From an uncultured Dysgonomonas sp. (lineage in GTDB: Bacteria; Bacteroidota; Bacteroidia; Bacteroidales; Dysgonomonadaceae), in the NCBI GenBank assembly GCA_900556485.1, contig USOX01000019.1, forward strand, positions 1 to 48,400: 48,400 nt of DNA, in the 5' to 3' direction. Shown in pieces: positions 1 to 8,400 of the stretch (positions are counted from its first letter, which is position 1; the number at the start of each line of letters is the position of its first letter). The position numbers and the translations under genes are program-made. The notes beneath the pieces are model-generated. The model did not search any database. It saw only the letters and a list, made by a program, of their open reading frames with translations, and was not told the DNA's origin.

Positions 1-76
1 TGGTGGAATGGTAGACACGCAAGACTTAAAATCTTGTGACCATTAGGTTGTGCGGGTTCAAGTCCCGCTCCGAGTA
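1..76 (+). tRNA. tRNA-Leu (anticodon TAA), 5' truncated
   Basis: The anticodon arm is clear: stem CAAGA (20-24) pairs with TCTTG (32-36) around loop CTTAAAA, giving anticodon TAA at 27-29. A long variable arm follows, as in class II tRNAs, then a T arm of GCGGG / TTCAAGT / CCCGC at about 52-68. The 3' acceptor strand is TCCGAGT with discriminator A at 76; CCA is not encoded. The first seven acceptor bases lie outside the window. Confidence 0.93.
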
Positions 77-91
77 CAAACTGATAATAAG

Positions 92-122
92 GCGATTACT
101 AATAAAAAGTGATCGCTTTTTT
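92..122 (+). terminator. Rho-independent terminator after tRNA-Leu
   Basis: GCGATTACT (92-100) pairs with AGTGATCGC (108-116), nine pairs including one G-T wobble, across a seven-base loop. A run of six T follows at 117-122. It lies 15 bases past the end of the tRNA. Confidence 0.8.
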
Positions 123-218
123 GTGTCTATTTAGTAAATAGGATATTGAAATTTCCATTCTCTTCCTGTCAGTTTGACATGATTATATTATTGGTATGAT
201 GCTTGCCTTATAATTTAC

Positions 219-536
219 ATGGATAAAAAAATAGAAGTATTAGAGAATGATAAAAATCAACATATTGATGATTTTTATTTGAAGTTTAAAGAGAAACTTG
301 AAGAAACTCATTCATTCCCTACACATTATATGTTTAAGTATATTGTGCCATCTGAACAGAGTGTAATGGCTAGATTATATTCGATCTTTAATGATCCAAA
401 TATGAGCATTTCTACAAGGAACAGTAAAAATGGAAATTATATAAGCGTTACAATAAAGGCACCTGTGAATGATGCTGATGATATAATTATTTATTATAGG
501 CAGGCAGCTGATATAGACGGAATTGTTATGTTATAG
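219..536 (+). CDS. DUF493 (YbeD-like) family protein
   Basis: A 105-residue soluble protein with no signal peptide or membrane segment. The second half, with FPTHYMFKYIVPS near residues 33-45, then STRNSKNGNYISVTIKAP and a closing DIDGIVML, resembles the small ferredoxin-like fold of the DUF493/YbeD family as it appears in Bacteroidota. The molecular function of this family is not established; an ACT-like regulatory fold has been suggested for E. coli YbeD. It is monocistronic: a terminator precedes it after the tRNA and a hairpin follows its stop. The ATG at 219 is the only sensible start and has no clear Shine-Dalgarno, which is normal for this phylum. Confidence 0.72.
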   Translation: MDKKIEVLENDKNQHIDDFYLKFKEKLEETHSFPTHYMFKYIVPSEQSVMARLYSIFNDPNMSISTRNSKNGNYISVTIKAPVNDADDIIIYYRQAADIDGIVML

Positions 537-576
537 TATTTATCAAAATCAATCTAATTTATCTTTACATAAAATG

Positions 577-608
577 AGCCTTCTGGAATGAAGGCTTATT
601 TATTTTGT
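577..608. terminator. Bidirectional terminator between convergent small genes
   Basis: AGCCTT (577-582) pairs with AAGGCT (591-596) around an eight-base loop. On the plus strand it is followed by a T-rich stretch (TATTTATTTTG), on the minus strand by CATTTTATG. The minus-strand gene at 596-757 ends with its stop codon inside the hairpin's 3' arm. Confidence 0.65.
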
Positions 609-757
609 CCGGGTGCATAAGGTTTGGCTGATTTACTCCCTGTTATTTTCTTTGCTTGTCCGGGTGGTATTCCATTTTTATTTGTATGTATTGTCCTACA
701 TGATGTAATAAATAATAACCCCAATATTAACAGTACAAATAGTGCTATTTTTTTCAT
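596..757 (-). CDS. Small lipoprotein, 53 aa
   Basis: Reading the minus strand from the ATG at 757 gives 53 codons and a TAA stop. The N-terminus has basic residues, then a hydrophobic stretch ending in a lipobox (LFITSC, Cys20). The mature part is only 33 residues, basic, with PPGQAKK (31-37) and GSKSAKPYAPGQ (40-51). Small Bacteroidota lipoproteins with this double PGQ pattern are common and, as I recall, are often labelled 'quinol oxidase subunit 4', a name with no support I know of. Function unknown. The coherent lipoprotein signal and complete frame make it a real gene rather than a chance frame. Confidence 0.75.
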   Translation of the reverse strand: MKKIALFVLLILGLLFITSCRTIHTNKNGIPPGQAKKITGSKSAKPYAPGQNK

Positions 758-828
758 AATTTTTTATTTTTATTAGTATAGGTATAACATTGGGTTGATT
801 GTAATTGTTTTAGAAATGTATAAAATAT

Positions 829-862
829 AGAAAGCCCCAGAATTTTCACTCTGAGACTTTCT
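829..862 (-). terminator. Imperfect hairpin, possible terminator of the EF-G2 gene
   Basis: AGAAAG (829-834) pairs with CTTTCT (857-862) and CAG (838-840) with CTG (851-853), with a mismatched internal part. It lies just downstream of the minus-strand stop at 889. Reading on the minus strand the hairpin is followed by ATATTTTATAC, not a pure T tract, so its efficiency as a terminator is uncertain. Confidence 0.4.
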
Positions 863-888
863 ATTGTTAATTATAATTCGGAAGAAGA

Positions 889-3048
889 TTAATCTTCGTC
901 TTTTTGACTTGCTTCGTATTCTTTCAATAGCTTATCCTGAACATCGGATGGAACAAGTTCGTAACTTGCAAACTTCATGGTGAATGAAGCTCGTCCTCCA
1001 GTCAGTGAGCTGAGAGAAATAGAATAATTTGACATCTCTTTCAATGGTACTTTAGCGTTTAGTATTTCGATACCTCTGTCACTTTCCATACCCATAATCA
1101 TTGCACGGCGGTTTTGCAGGTCACCCATTACATCACCCATTCTATCTGATGGAACAGAAACAACAACATCATAGATTGGCTCCAAAATCTTAGGTCCTGC
1201 ATTTTTGAAGGCTTCGCTGAATGCATTACGTCCGGCAAGCATAAATGAGATTTCGTTAGAGTCTACCGGGTGCATCTTACCATCATAAACAATAACACGT
1301 ACATCACGAGCATATGAACCTGTTAAAGGACCTTGCTCCAAGCGAGACATGATCCCTTTTACTATAGCCGGTAAGAAGCGAGAATCGATAGATCCTCCCA
1401 CAATACTGCTTACGAATACAAGTTTGCCACCCCATTCAAGGTTATATTCCTGTACATCGCGTGCTTGTATTTTAAATTCCTGTCCGTTAAACTTATATGT
1501 TTCCGGCATAGGCATTCCTTCTGAATAAGGTTCTACTATTAAGTGAACTTCTCCGAATTGTCCGGCTCCTCCCGATTGTTTTTTATGACGGTAATCTGCT
1601 CGGGCGGATTTGGTTATCGTTTCCCTGTACGGTATTTTAGGTTCGGAGTATATGATTGGAATTTTATCATTCTTTTCAATTCTCCATTTTAGAGTCTTTA
1701 AGTGGAATTCTCCTTGTCCTGAAACTATCATCTGTTTCAATTCCTTTGAATTTTCGATTATCCACGTAGGATCCTCTTCGTGCATTCGTTGAAGTATTTC
1801 ACTTAGTTTTTCCGAATCTTTTTCGTTTTCGGCTTTTATTGCACGGCGGTATTTAGAATCAGGATATTTAATAAAGTCGAATTTATTATCAACACCTTTA
1901 GCATTCAGGGTATTACCTGTACGCACATCTTTTAGTTTTACAGCAGCACCTATATCACCAGCTACTAATTCCTCTATCTTTGTACGTTGCTGGCCTGCCG
2001 GGCAGAATATTTGCCCTATGCGCTCTTTTGAACCTCTATCAGTATTTAATAGGTCATCTCCCTCGCGTACTTTACCACTCATTACTTTGAAGTATGAAAC
2101 TTCGCCTACATGTGGCTCAACCATTGTTTTGAAGAAAAATAAGCTGGTAGGAGCGTCCGAATCAGGTTTTATCTCTACACCTTCTGTATTCACTGGAGCA
2201 GGTAAGTCACGTACGTAAGGAACTACGTTACCGAGAAACTCCATAGTACGGCGCACACACATGTCTTTTTCAGCAGATACACAGAACACAGGGAAAAGGT
2301 CTCTGTGAACCAATCCCCAACGGATACCCATACGCATCTCGTCTTCTGTAAGTGTTCCCTGATCGAAGAATTTCTCCATTAGCGATTCTTCGTTTTCGGC
2401 AGCAGCCTCAATTAGTTTTTGGTGTAATTCTGCTGCTTTTTCTTTTTCCTCTTCGGGTATATCGAGAACCTCAGGAACACCGCCTTCGGGTTTCCATCGG
2501 TACATTTTATTCGTCAAAACATCAACAACCGCATTAAAGCCTTCTCCACAGTTGACAGGATATTGAACCAGGACAGCTTTTTCGCCATAGTCGGCTTTTA
2601 GTTGTGAAATTACATTGTCCCAGTCTGCTTTCGGATGGTCGAGCTGGTTGACAATAAAAATAACAGGTTTTTGTAATTTTTGAGTGTATCTTAATTGGTT
2701 TATGGTACCTACTTCCATGCCATATTGGGCATTTAGTACCATCAGGGCAGTATCAGTTACATTCAGCGAAGTAACTACGTTTCCGACAAAATCGTCTGAT
2801 CCCGGACAATCGATAAAATTTAGTTTTCTGTTCATCCATTCCACAGAGAAAATGCTGGAAAAAACGGAGTATCCGTATTCTTTTTCCACGGGGAAATAGT
2901 CCGAGACAGTATTTCCGTCCTTCACACTTCCTCTGCGTTTTATGACACCCGCTTCATAGAGCATGGCTTCGGCGAGAGTGGTTTTGCCCGCTCCCGAACT
3001 ACCAAGAATAGCAATGTTCTTGATTTCTTGTGTTTGGTAAGTTCTCAT
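889..3048 (-). CDS. fusA2: EF-G2-like translation elongation factor paralogue
   Basis: 719 residues with the full EF-G layout: G domain (about 1-275), domain II, then domains III-V. It matches the Bacteroides EF-G2 group in its opening residues and altered GTPase motifs. G1 is GSSGAGKTT (16-24) where canonical EF-G has AHIDAGKTT. G3 is DCPGSDDF (80-87) where EF-G has DTPGHVDF, so the catalytic His is replaced by Ser84. G4 reads NQLD (134-137) instead of NKMD. In Bacteroides thetaiotaomicron an EF-G2 of this type has been reported to support translocation without GTPase activity during carbon limitation; applying that here is inference. The gene is monocistronic on the minus strand, with a candidate promoter at 3123-3156. 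The housekeeping fusA must lie elsewhere. Confidence 0.85.
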   Translation of the reverse strand: MRTYQTQEIKNIAILGSSGAGKTTLAEAMLYEAGVIKRRGSVKDGNTVSDYFPVEKEYGYSVFSSIFSVEWMNRKLNFIDCPGSDDFVGNVVTSLNVTDTALMVLNAQYGMEVGTINQLRYTQKLQKPVIFIVNQLDHPKADWDNVISQLKADYGEKAVLVQYPVNCGEGFNAVVDVLTNKMYRWKPEGGVPEVLDIPEEEKEKAAELHQKLIEAAAENEESLMEKFFDQGTLTEDEMRMGIRWGLVHRDLFPVFCVSAEKDMCVRRTMEFLGNVVPYVRDLPAPVNTEGVEIKPDSDAPTSLFFFKTMVEPHVGEVSYFKVMSGKVREGDDLLNTDRGSKERIGQIFCPAGQQRTKIEELVAGDIGAAVKLKDVRTGNTLNAKGVDNKFDFIKYPDSKYRRAIKAENEKDSEKLSEILQRMHEEDPTWIIENSKELKQMIVSGQGEFHLKTLKWRIEKNDKIPIIYSEPKIPYRETITKSARADYRHKKQSGGAGQFGEVHLIVEPYSEGMPMPETYKFNGQEFKIQARDVQEYNLEWGGKLVFVSSIVGGSIDSRFLPAIVKGIMSRLEQGPLTGSYARDVRVIVYDGKMHPVDSNEISFMLAGRNAFSEAFKNAGPKILEPIYDVVVSVPSDRMGDVMGDLQNRRAMIMGMESDRGIEILNAKVPLKEMSNYSISLSSLTGGRASFTMKFASYELVPSDVQDKLLKEYEASQKDED

Positions 3049-3099
3049 GGCTAAAATGTTTTTACATGGTTAATAATCTTTTACCTTTTTACCAAAATT

Positions 3100-3114
3100 G
3101 CCTCTTTCGGAGGC
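3100..3114 (-). other. Small 5' leader hairpin upstream of EF-G2 gene
   Basis: GCCTC (3100-3104) pairs perfectly with GAGGC (3110-3114) across a five-base loop. If the promoter at 3123-3156 is used, this hairpin sits at the extreme 5' end of the EF-G2 mRNA, about 50 bases before the start codon. Role unknown; mRNA stabilisation is one possibility. Confidence 0.4.
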
Positions 3115-3122
3115 GACATTTC

Positions 3123-3156
3123 CAAATTTAATGAAATGTTTTGGTGTAATTGCAAA
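3123..3156 (-). promoter_or_regulatory. Candidate promoter for the EF-G2 gene
   Basis: On the minus strand a -33-type TTTG (plus-strand CAAA at 3153-3156) and a -7-type TAAATTTG (plus-strand CAAATTTA at 3123-3130) are separated by 22 bases. This fits the Bacteroidota pattern TTTG / TAnnTTTG and would give a leader of about 70 bases. No regulator site could be assigned. Confidence 0.5.
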
Positions 3157-3258
3157 AAATATATATGTTATTTAGTTATAAAAATTTAACAAGTAGGATA
3201 AGGAATGTATTTATCTTTGTTTTGAAGGGGCTTTTTATATAATAAGGATTTTGTTTTT

Positions 3259-3288
3259 AACCACAGAGTAACTCAGAGTTTCACGGAG
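3259..3288. repeat. CCACAGAG-type intergenic repeat, copy 1
   Basis: The sequence starts AACCACAGAGTAACTC and ends TTTCACGGAG. A second copy with the same ends (AACCACAGAG ... ACACGGAG) lies at 30394-30422. Both are in gene-free DNA. Confidence 0.6.
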
Positions 3289-3466
3289 TATAAAAATTAG
3301 CGCTAAGAGGATTGTTCTGAAATTATTTGAAAATTGACAGAATATTTTTTTCTTTGTATTTCTAATTGATAATACCCGCCGGTTTTTCTATTTCTTTATT
3401 TTGTTTTTTAGCTAGATTTATTAAATACTTTATCTATGTATTTGATCTAGACTATTTATTTCTCTT

Positions 3467-3535
3467 TCATTCTGTCATGTTAAGGTACTAAACATTTTTT
3501 TTATCAAGAGATTCTTCACTCCGTTCAGAATGACA
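3467..3535. repeat. MITE-like hairpin element with TCATTCTG termini
   Basis: TCATTCTG (3467-3474) and its reverse complement CAGAATGA (3526-3533) bound a 69-bp AT-rich element. The right part, GAGATTCTTCACTCCGTTCA at 3509-3528, resembles a dispersed intergenic repeat seen in many Bacteroidota. A diverged relative lies at 27895-27988. Confidence 0.6.
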
Positions 3536-3618
3536 AAGAGGATGTACGTATTGTATATTTTTAAATCTAAAAAGTCTAGGTGAGTTTTATGTAACAGCTA
3601 GAAGTAACAAGAGAAAAA

Positions 3619-3669
3619 GTTACATCAAAAAAAGTACAAAGAAAGTGTCACTTTTGTTACTTTTTTGTA
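3619..3669 (+). repeat. Dispersed upstream element, copy A
   Basis: Begins GTTACA, continues with an A-rich run and AAAGTACAAAG, then AAAGTGTCACTTTTGTTAC and TTTTTTGTA. It aligns over about 50 bp with 17808-17858 and 30537-30586. The end lies 64 bp before the ATG of the GH43 gene. The core AAGTGTCACTT is nearly palindromic. Confidence 0.75.
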
Positions 3670-3733
3670 AGATGTCGGCTGATAATGAATAGTATATGAT
3701 TTTACATTGTCACTTTATTAAAAACAAAATATC

Positions 3734-5269
3734 ATGAGCAAAGTCCATTTTTTATTGATTCTTAGTCTATTGTTTTTGTCTAATCTACAAAGCCAGAATA
3801 AAACATTTAGTAATCCGGTAATTCATGGCGATGTAGCTGATCCTTCTATTATCAGGATAGCTGATACGTATTATGCAACGGGTACCTCTTCGGAGTGGGC
3901 ACCGTTTTATCCGATGTTTATGTCGAAAGATCTGGTTAACTGGACGCAGACCGGGCACGTTTTTAATAAACAACCGGAATGGACCTCTTCTTCATTTTGG
4001 GCACCTGAATTATATGTTCATAATAATAAGGTATATTGCTATTATACAGCGCGTAGGAAGTCTGATAATATTTCATATATCGGAGTTGCAGTTGCTGATA
4101 GTCCTACAGACGAATTTACTGATCATGGTTTGTTAATTGAATTTGGAACAGAGGCTATTGATGCATTTGTATATAATGATAACGGACAATTATATATAAG
4201 TTGGAAAGCATATGGTTTAGATAAGAGACCTATAGAATTGATTGGTAGTAAACTATCTGATGATGGATTGAAGTTGGTAGGAGAACCGTTTTCGATGCTG
4301 AAAGATGATGATAATATTGGTATGGAGGGGCAATATCACTTCAAAAAAGGGGACTATTATTATATTGTATATGCTGCACATGGATGCTGTGGCCCCGGTA
4401 GCGACTATGATGTATATGTGGCACGTTCGAAAAACTTTGTTGGTCCTTACGAAAAATATGAAGGAAATCCTATATTGTATGGGGGGAACAACGATTTTCA
4501 ATCATGTGGACATGGGACGGCTGTAGAAACGCTTGATGGACGTATGTTCTATATGTGCCATGCTTATATGAAAGGTGATGGCTTCTACATGGGACGTCAA
4601 CCTATTTTACAGGAAATGTATGTTGGTGATGATAATTGGGTACGTTTTCGTTCGGGGAAGATAGCAAAAATAGAACAACCTATGCCTTTTAAAGGTATTA
4701 AGCAAAAAGGTATCAGTAATTTCGAAGACAAATTTGATAGTAAAACCTTAAAAGTAGATTGGACTTGGAATTATATATTTACAGATATTCAAACGAGGAT
4801 AGAGAAGGGTAATCTGTACTTAAGCGGTACTCCTAAGCAAGGAAATAGCTTCGGTACAGTTTTGTGCTTGCGTACTCAAACGCCAAACTATTCGTTCGAA
4901 ACTCAGGTGATAAATAATAATTCGAGTATGAAAGGGCTTACCATATATGGAGATAATAATAATCTTGTGGCTTGGGGTATAGCTGATAATAAACTTACTT
5001 TAAAGTTTATAAAGGATGGGAAAGAGAATATCTTGTATCAATCAGAGGAAAATATTCCGTCTGTTTACCTGAAAGTGGAGATTACGAAAGCAACTGATCG
5101 CAGTTTTTATTGGAGTAAGAATGGTAAACAGTGGACGAAAGTAGATGATTCATTATTGGATATGTCCGGGCTTGTTCGTTGGGATCGGGTGGCACGTCCC
5201 GGAATGATACATATAGGAGACGAAAATAATCCGGCAGGCTTTTCTTATTTTAAATTGATAAATAAATAA
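3734..5269 (+). CDS. Secreted glycoside hydrolase family 43 enzyme
   Basis: 511 residues. A signal peptide (MSKVHFLLILSLLFLSN...) is followed by a five-bladed propeller domain of the GH43 type. The three acidic catalytic positions are visible: Asp36 in DVADPS (base), Asp143 in AIDAFVY (pKa modulator) and Glu198 in MEGQY (acid). From about residue 330 a beta-sandwich domain follows, as in GH43 enzymes with a C-terminal accessory domain. The family includes beta-xylosidases and alpha-L-arabinofuranosidases; the substrate cannot be told from sequence alone. The gene stands alone between a repeat-rich upstream region and a terminator, outside the PUL at the right end of the window, so it may be regulated separately. 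Confidence 0.88.
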   Translation: MSKVHFLLILSLLFLSNLQSQNKTFSNPVIHGDVADPSIIRIADTYYATGTSSEWAPFYPMFMSKDLVNWTQTGHVFNKQPEWTSSSFWAPELYVHNNKVYCYYTARRKSDNISYIGVAVADSPTDEFTDHGLLIEFGTEAIDAFVYNDNGQLYISWKAYGLDKRPIELIGSKLSDDGLKLVGEPFSMLKDDDNIGMEGQYHFKKGDYYYIVYAAHGCCGPGSDYDVYVARSKNFVGPYEKYEGNPILYGGNNDFQSCGHGTAVETLDGRMFYMCHAYMKGDGFYMGRQPILQEMYVGDDNWVRFRSGKIAKIEQPMPFKGIKQKGISNFEDKFDSKTLKVDWTWNYIFTDIQTRIEKGNLYLSGTPKQGNSFGTVLCLRTQTPNYSFETQVINNNSSMKGLTIYGDNNNLVAWGIADNKLTLKFIKDGKENILYQSEENIPSVYLKVEITKATDRSFYWSKNGKQWTKVDDSLLDMSGLVRWDRVARPGMIHIGDENNPAGFSYFKLINK

Positions 5270-5290
5270 GGGGAGTCAGGTAAATTTAGA

Positions 5291-5346
5291 ATAATGGGCT
5301 TTGGCTATTTCCTCTGATAAGGATCTTCCAAGCCTGTTATTTTTTG
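5291..5346 (+). terminator. Terminator after the GH43 gene
   Basis: ATAATGGGCTTTGG (5291-5304) pairs with CCAAGCCTGTTAT (5328-5340) with two wobble pairs and one bulged T, and is followed by TTTTT. The loop is long (about 23 bases). Confidence 0.6.
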
Positions 5347-5422
5347 TTTCTAAGCATACTTTTCTCAGGATTTTAATATAACTTAGAACAAAAATTTATC
5401 TAATTAACAATAATTGGACACC

Positions 5423-8400
5423 ATGGAAAAGATCACAACTACGGAAGTCCTCGAATGGGCAAAACAATTCTTAGACAAAGCGGAAAAAGAGTTAACCCCA
5501 GATGAGGTGAAAGAACAAAAGAAATTTGCATCACTTATTCAAACTCCAGCCAACAAAACTTTATTGTCGAAAATGCTTGATGAATCGTCTCAGGTGAGAG
5601 ATAATGATAAGCTGGCAAGACGTATGAAGTTATTGATAGAGGAATACGGAGTTCCCGACTTTTTCAATTCGTTTGACCAATTTCAGTTAAAATTGTTTAC
5701 CTCTGTTGGCTATTTGTTTTCAGGAATTTCGATGCCTTTATTCAAAAAGAGGTTGCGCAAGGAGACAAATAAAATAATTATATCGGAGGAGCGTCCTGCT
5801 CTTACCGGACACTTAGCAGGAAGATGGAACAATAAAATAGGACAAAATGTAAACTTGCTTGGAGAAGTTGTTCTTGGCGATGGAGAAGCATATCATCGTT
5901 ATTTACATTATCTGGAAGCATTGAAAGAACCGGATATCAATTATATATCGATTAAACTATCGGGTATTTATGCTCAGATACATCCATTGAGCTATGAACA
6001 GAATAAGAAAGAGCTTTGTAAGCTGGTTGCTACTATCTATCAGCAGGCTATAGATAATCCATATACTGATCAGGATGGTGTGACTAAGCCTAAGTTTGTA
6101 AATCTCGATATGGAGGAATATAAAGATACAGAGTTAACTCTCGATGTATTCGAAGAAGTTTTGAGTATGCCTCAGTTCAAAGATTATACAGCAGGCATTG
6201 TTGTACAAGCTTATTTACCGGATGCAGGCCTGTTTCAGGAACGACTATTGAAGTTTGCAAAGAAACGTTATGCAGAAGGTGGTGCACCTCTAAAAATGCG
6301 TTTAGTAAAAGGTGCGAACTTACAAATGGAAAGCATTATATCTTCGCTGAGAGGATGGGCAAATCCGGTATTACCAACCAAGGTAGATGTGGATGCAAAT
6401 TATATGTATATCCTCGACACTGCTCTTCAGCCTGAAAATGCAGAAGCAATGCATGTGGGAGTAGCATCGCACAACTTCTTTAGTATTGCTTATGCTTATT
6501 TGTTGAGTGAAAAGCTGGGAACTTCGGAATATGTGACCTTCGAAATGCTAGAGGGTATGGCAAACAATCTTCCTCGCGTAATGAGGAATTTTGGGAAACA
6601 GATTATCCTATATACTCCTGTTGTGAAAGAAGAGCATTTCCTTAATGCTGTATCTTACTTGGTTCGTCGTTTGGATGAAAATACTGGAAAGGATAACTTC
6701 CTTAGTTATTCATTTAACTTGAAACTGGATAGCCCACAATGGAATTTCTTAGCCGAGCAGTTTCTTGAAGCATATAGGTTGAAAGATAGTGTTGTTCCAA
6801 AGTCGTTCCGCACACAAAACAGGAAAGAAAAACCGATTCCTGTAGAAGATATAAATGTATTCCATAATGAACCAGATACAGACTTAGATTTGCATCAGAA
6901 CCGTGAATGGGCACTAGAGTCGTTGCGTAAATGGGGAACATTAGTAAATGATAAAAACTTTGTTGTACCAGTTCAGATTGGAGATAAGGAAGTGATTACA
7001 GAAAACAAAAAGAAATGCTATGATCGTAGCCGTAATGATGAAGTATGTTTCTGTGAAGCAAATCTATCATCGTTAGAGCAAATAAAAGAGATAATAGCTG
7101 TAGCAGAAGAAGATAAGTCGGAATGGCGCAAGACAGAGCTGAACAAACGTAATGAAATACTTCATAAGGTGGCAGATAATTTGTCGGCTAAAAGAGGTGA
7201 CCTGATAGGTTGTATGGCAGCCATCACAGGAAAGACATTTACGGAAGGTGATGTGGAAGTTTCGGAGGCTATAGATTTCTGTCGTTTCTATCCTGTTACA
7301 ATGAAACAGTTTGCGGATTTAAATACAGTATCATATGCTCCGAAAGGCATTATATTGGTTATTCCACCATGGAACTTCCCTTTGGCTATACCAGTCGGTG
7401 GTGTAGCTGCTTCATTAGCAGGAGGTAACACTGTGATACTGAAACCTGCAACGGTAGCATTGCCTATTGCATGGGAGTTTGCTAAATGTTTCTGGGATGC
7501 AGGTGTTCCTAAAGATGCGCTACAGGTTGTATGTAGTGCTGACCGTTCGTCTTTGAATTATATGACGGCCCATCCTTCGGTCAAGCATATTATCCTTACA
7601 GGTGGTACCGATACTGCTTTCCGTTTATTAGAGAATAGTCCCAGAACCCCACTTTCAGCTGAAACAGGAGGAAAGAATGCAATTATACTGACAGGCAATG
7701 GCGATCAGGATCATGCGATATTGAATGTTGTTTCTTCTGCTTTTGGTAATGCTGGGCAAAAATGCTCGGCTTGTTCGTTGTTATTAGTAGATAAGAAGAC
7801 TTACAATGATAAGAGCTTCCAATCGAAGCTAAAGGATGCTGTAACAAGTATGCGTACAGGTAGTGTATGGGATACAATGAATATGGTGGGTCCTATGATT
7901 ACCAATGGTAATGATAAATTGTTGCATGCTATAGAGCATTTGGAAGAAGGAGAATCGTGGCTTGTAGCCCCTGAGTTTGTAGATGAGAAGAAATATATAT
8001 TGAAGCCTACTGTAAAATGGGGAGTAAAACCAAGTAGTTTTACTTTCAAAAATGAATTGTTTGCTCCATTATTATCGGTTGTTTGTATTGATGACCTGAA
8101 ACAAGGTATTGAGTTTGCTAATTCGTCTGAGTATGGACTTACAGCCGGGCTTCAAAGTCTTGATGAAGAGGAGCAAGAATTATGGAAAAACAAAATTGAA
8201 GCAGGTAACTTATATATTAATAGAGGTATAACAGGCGCTATCGTGAACCGTCAGCCTTTTGGAGGAATGAAACGTTCTGCATTTGGTGGAGGTATTAAAG
8301 CCGGAGGTGTAAATTATGTATCCTGTTTTGTAGAGTTTACAGAAAAAGTTGTTCCTGCACCGGATTTAGAGTTGCCGTTGAATGAATTAATAACAGACGA

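Larger units (their letters stand above)
3157..3733. other. Repeat-rich intergenic region between divergent genes
   Basis: No convincing coding sequence. The stretch is AT-rich and holds three separate short repeats, listed individually: a CCACAGAG-type repeat (3259-3288), a hairpin-forming TCATTCTG element (3467-3535) and a roughly 50-bp element shared with two or three other sites (3619-3669). The promoter of the GH43 gene should lie in the last 100 bases but no clean TAnnTTTG was recognised. Confidence 0.6.

Noticed and set aside
5414..5422. TTG start for putA
   Set aside because: An ATG three codons on is preferred; TTG starts are rare in this phylum and add nothing conserved.
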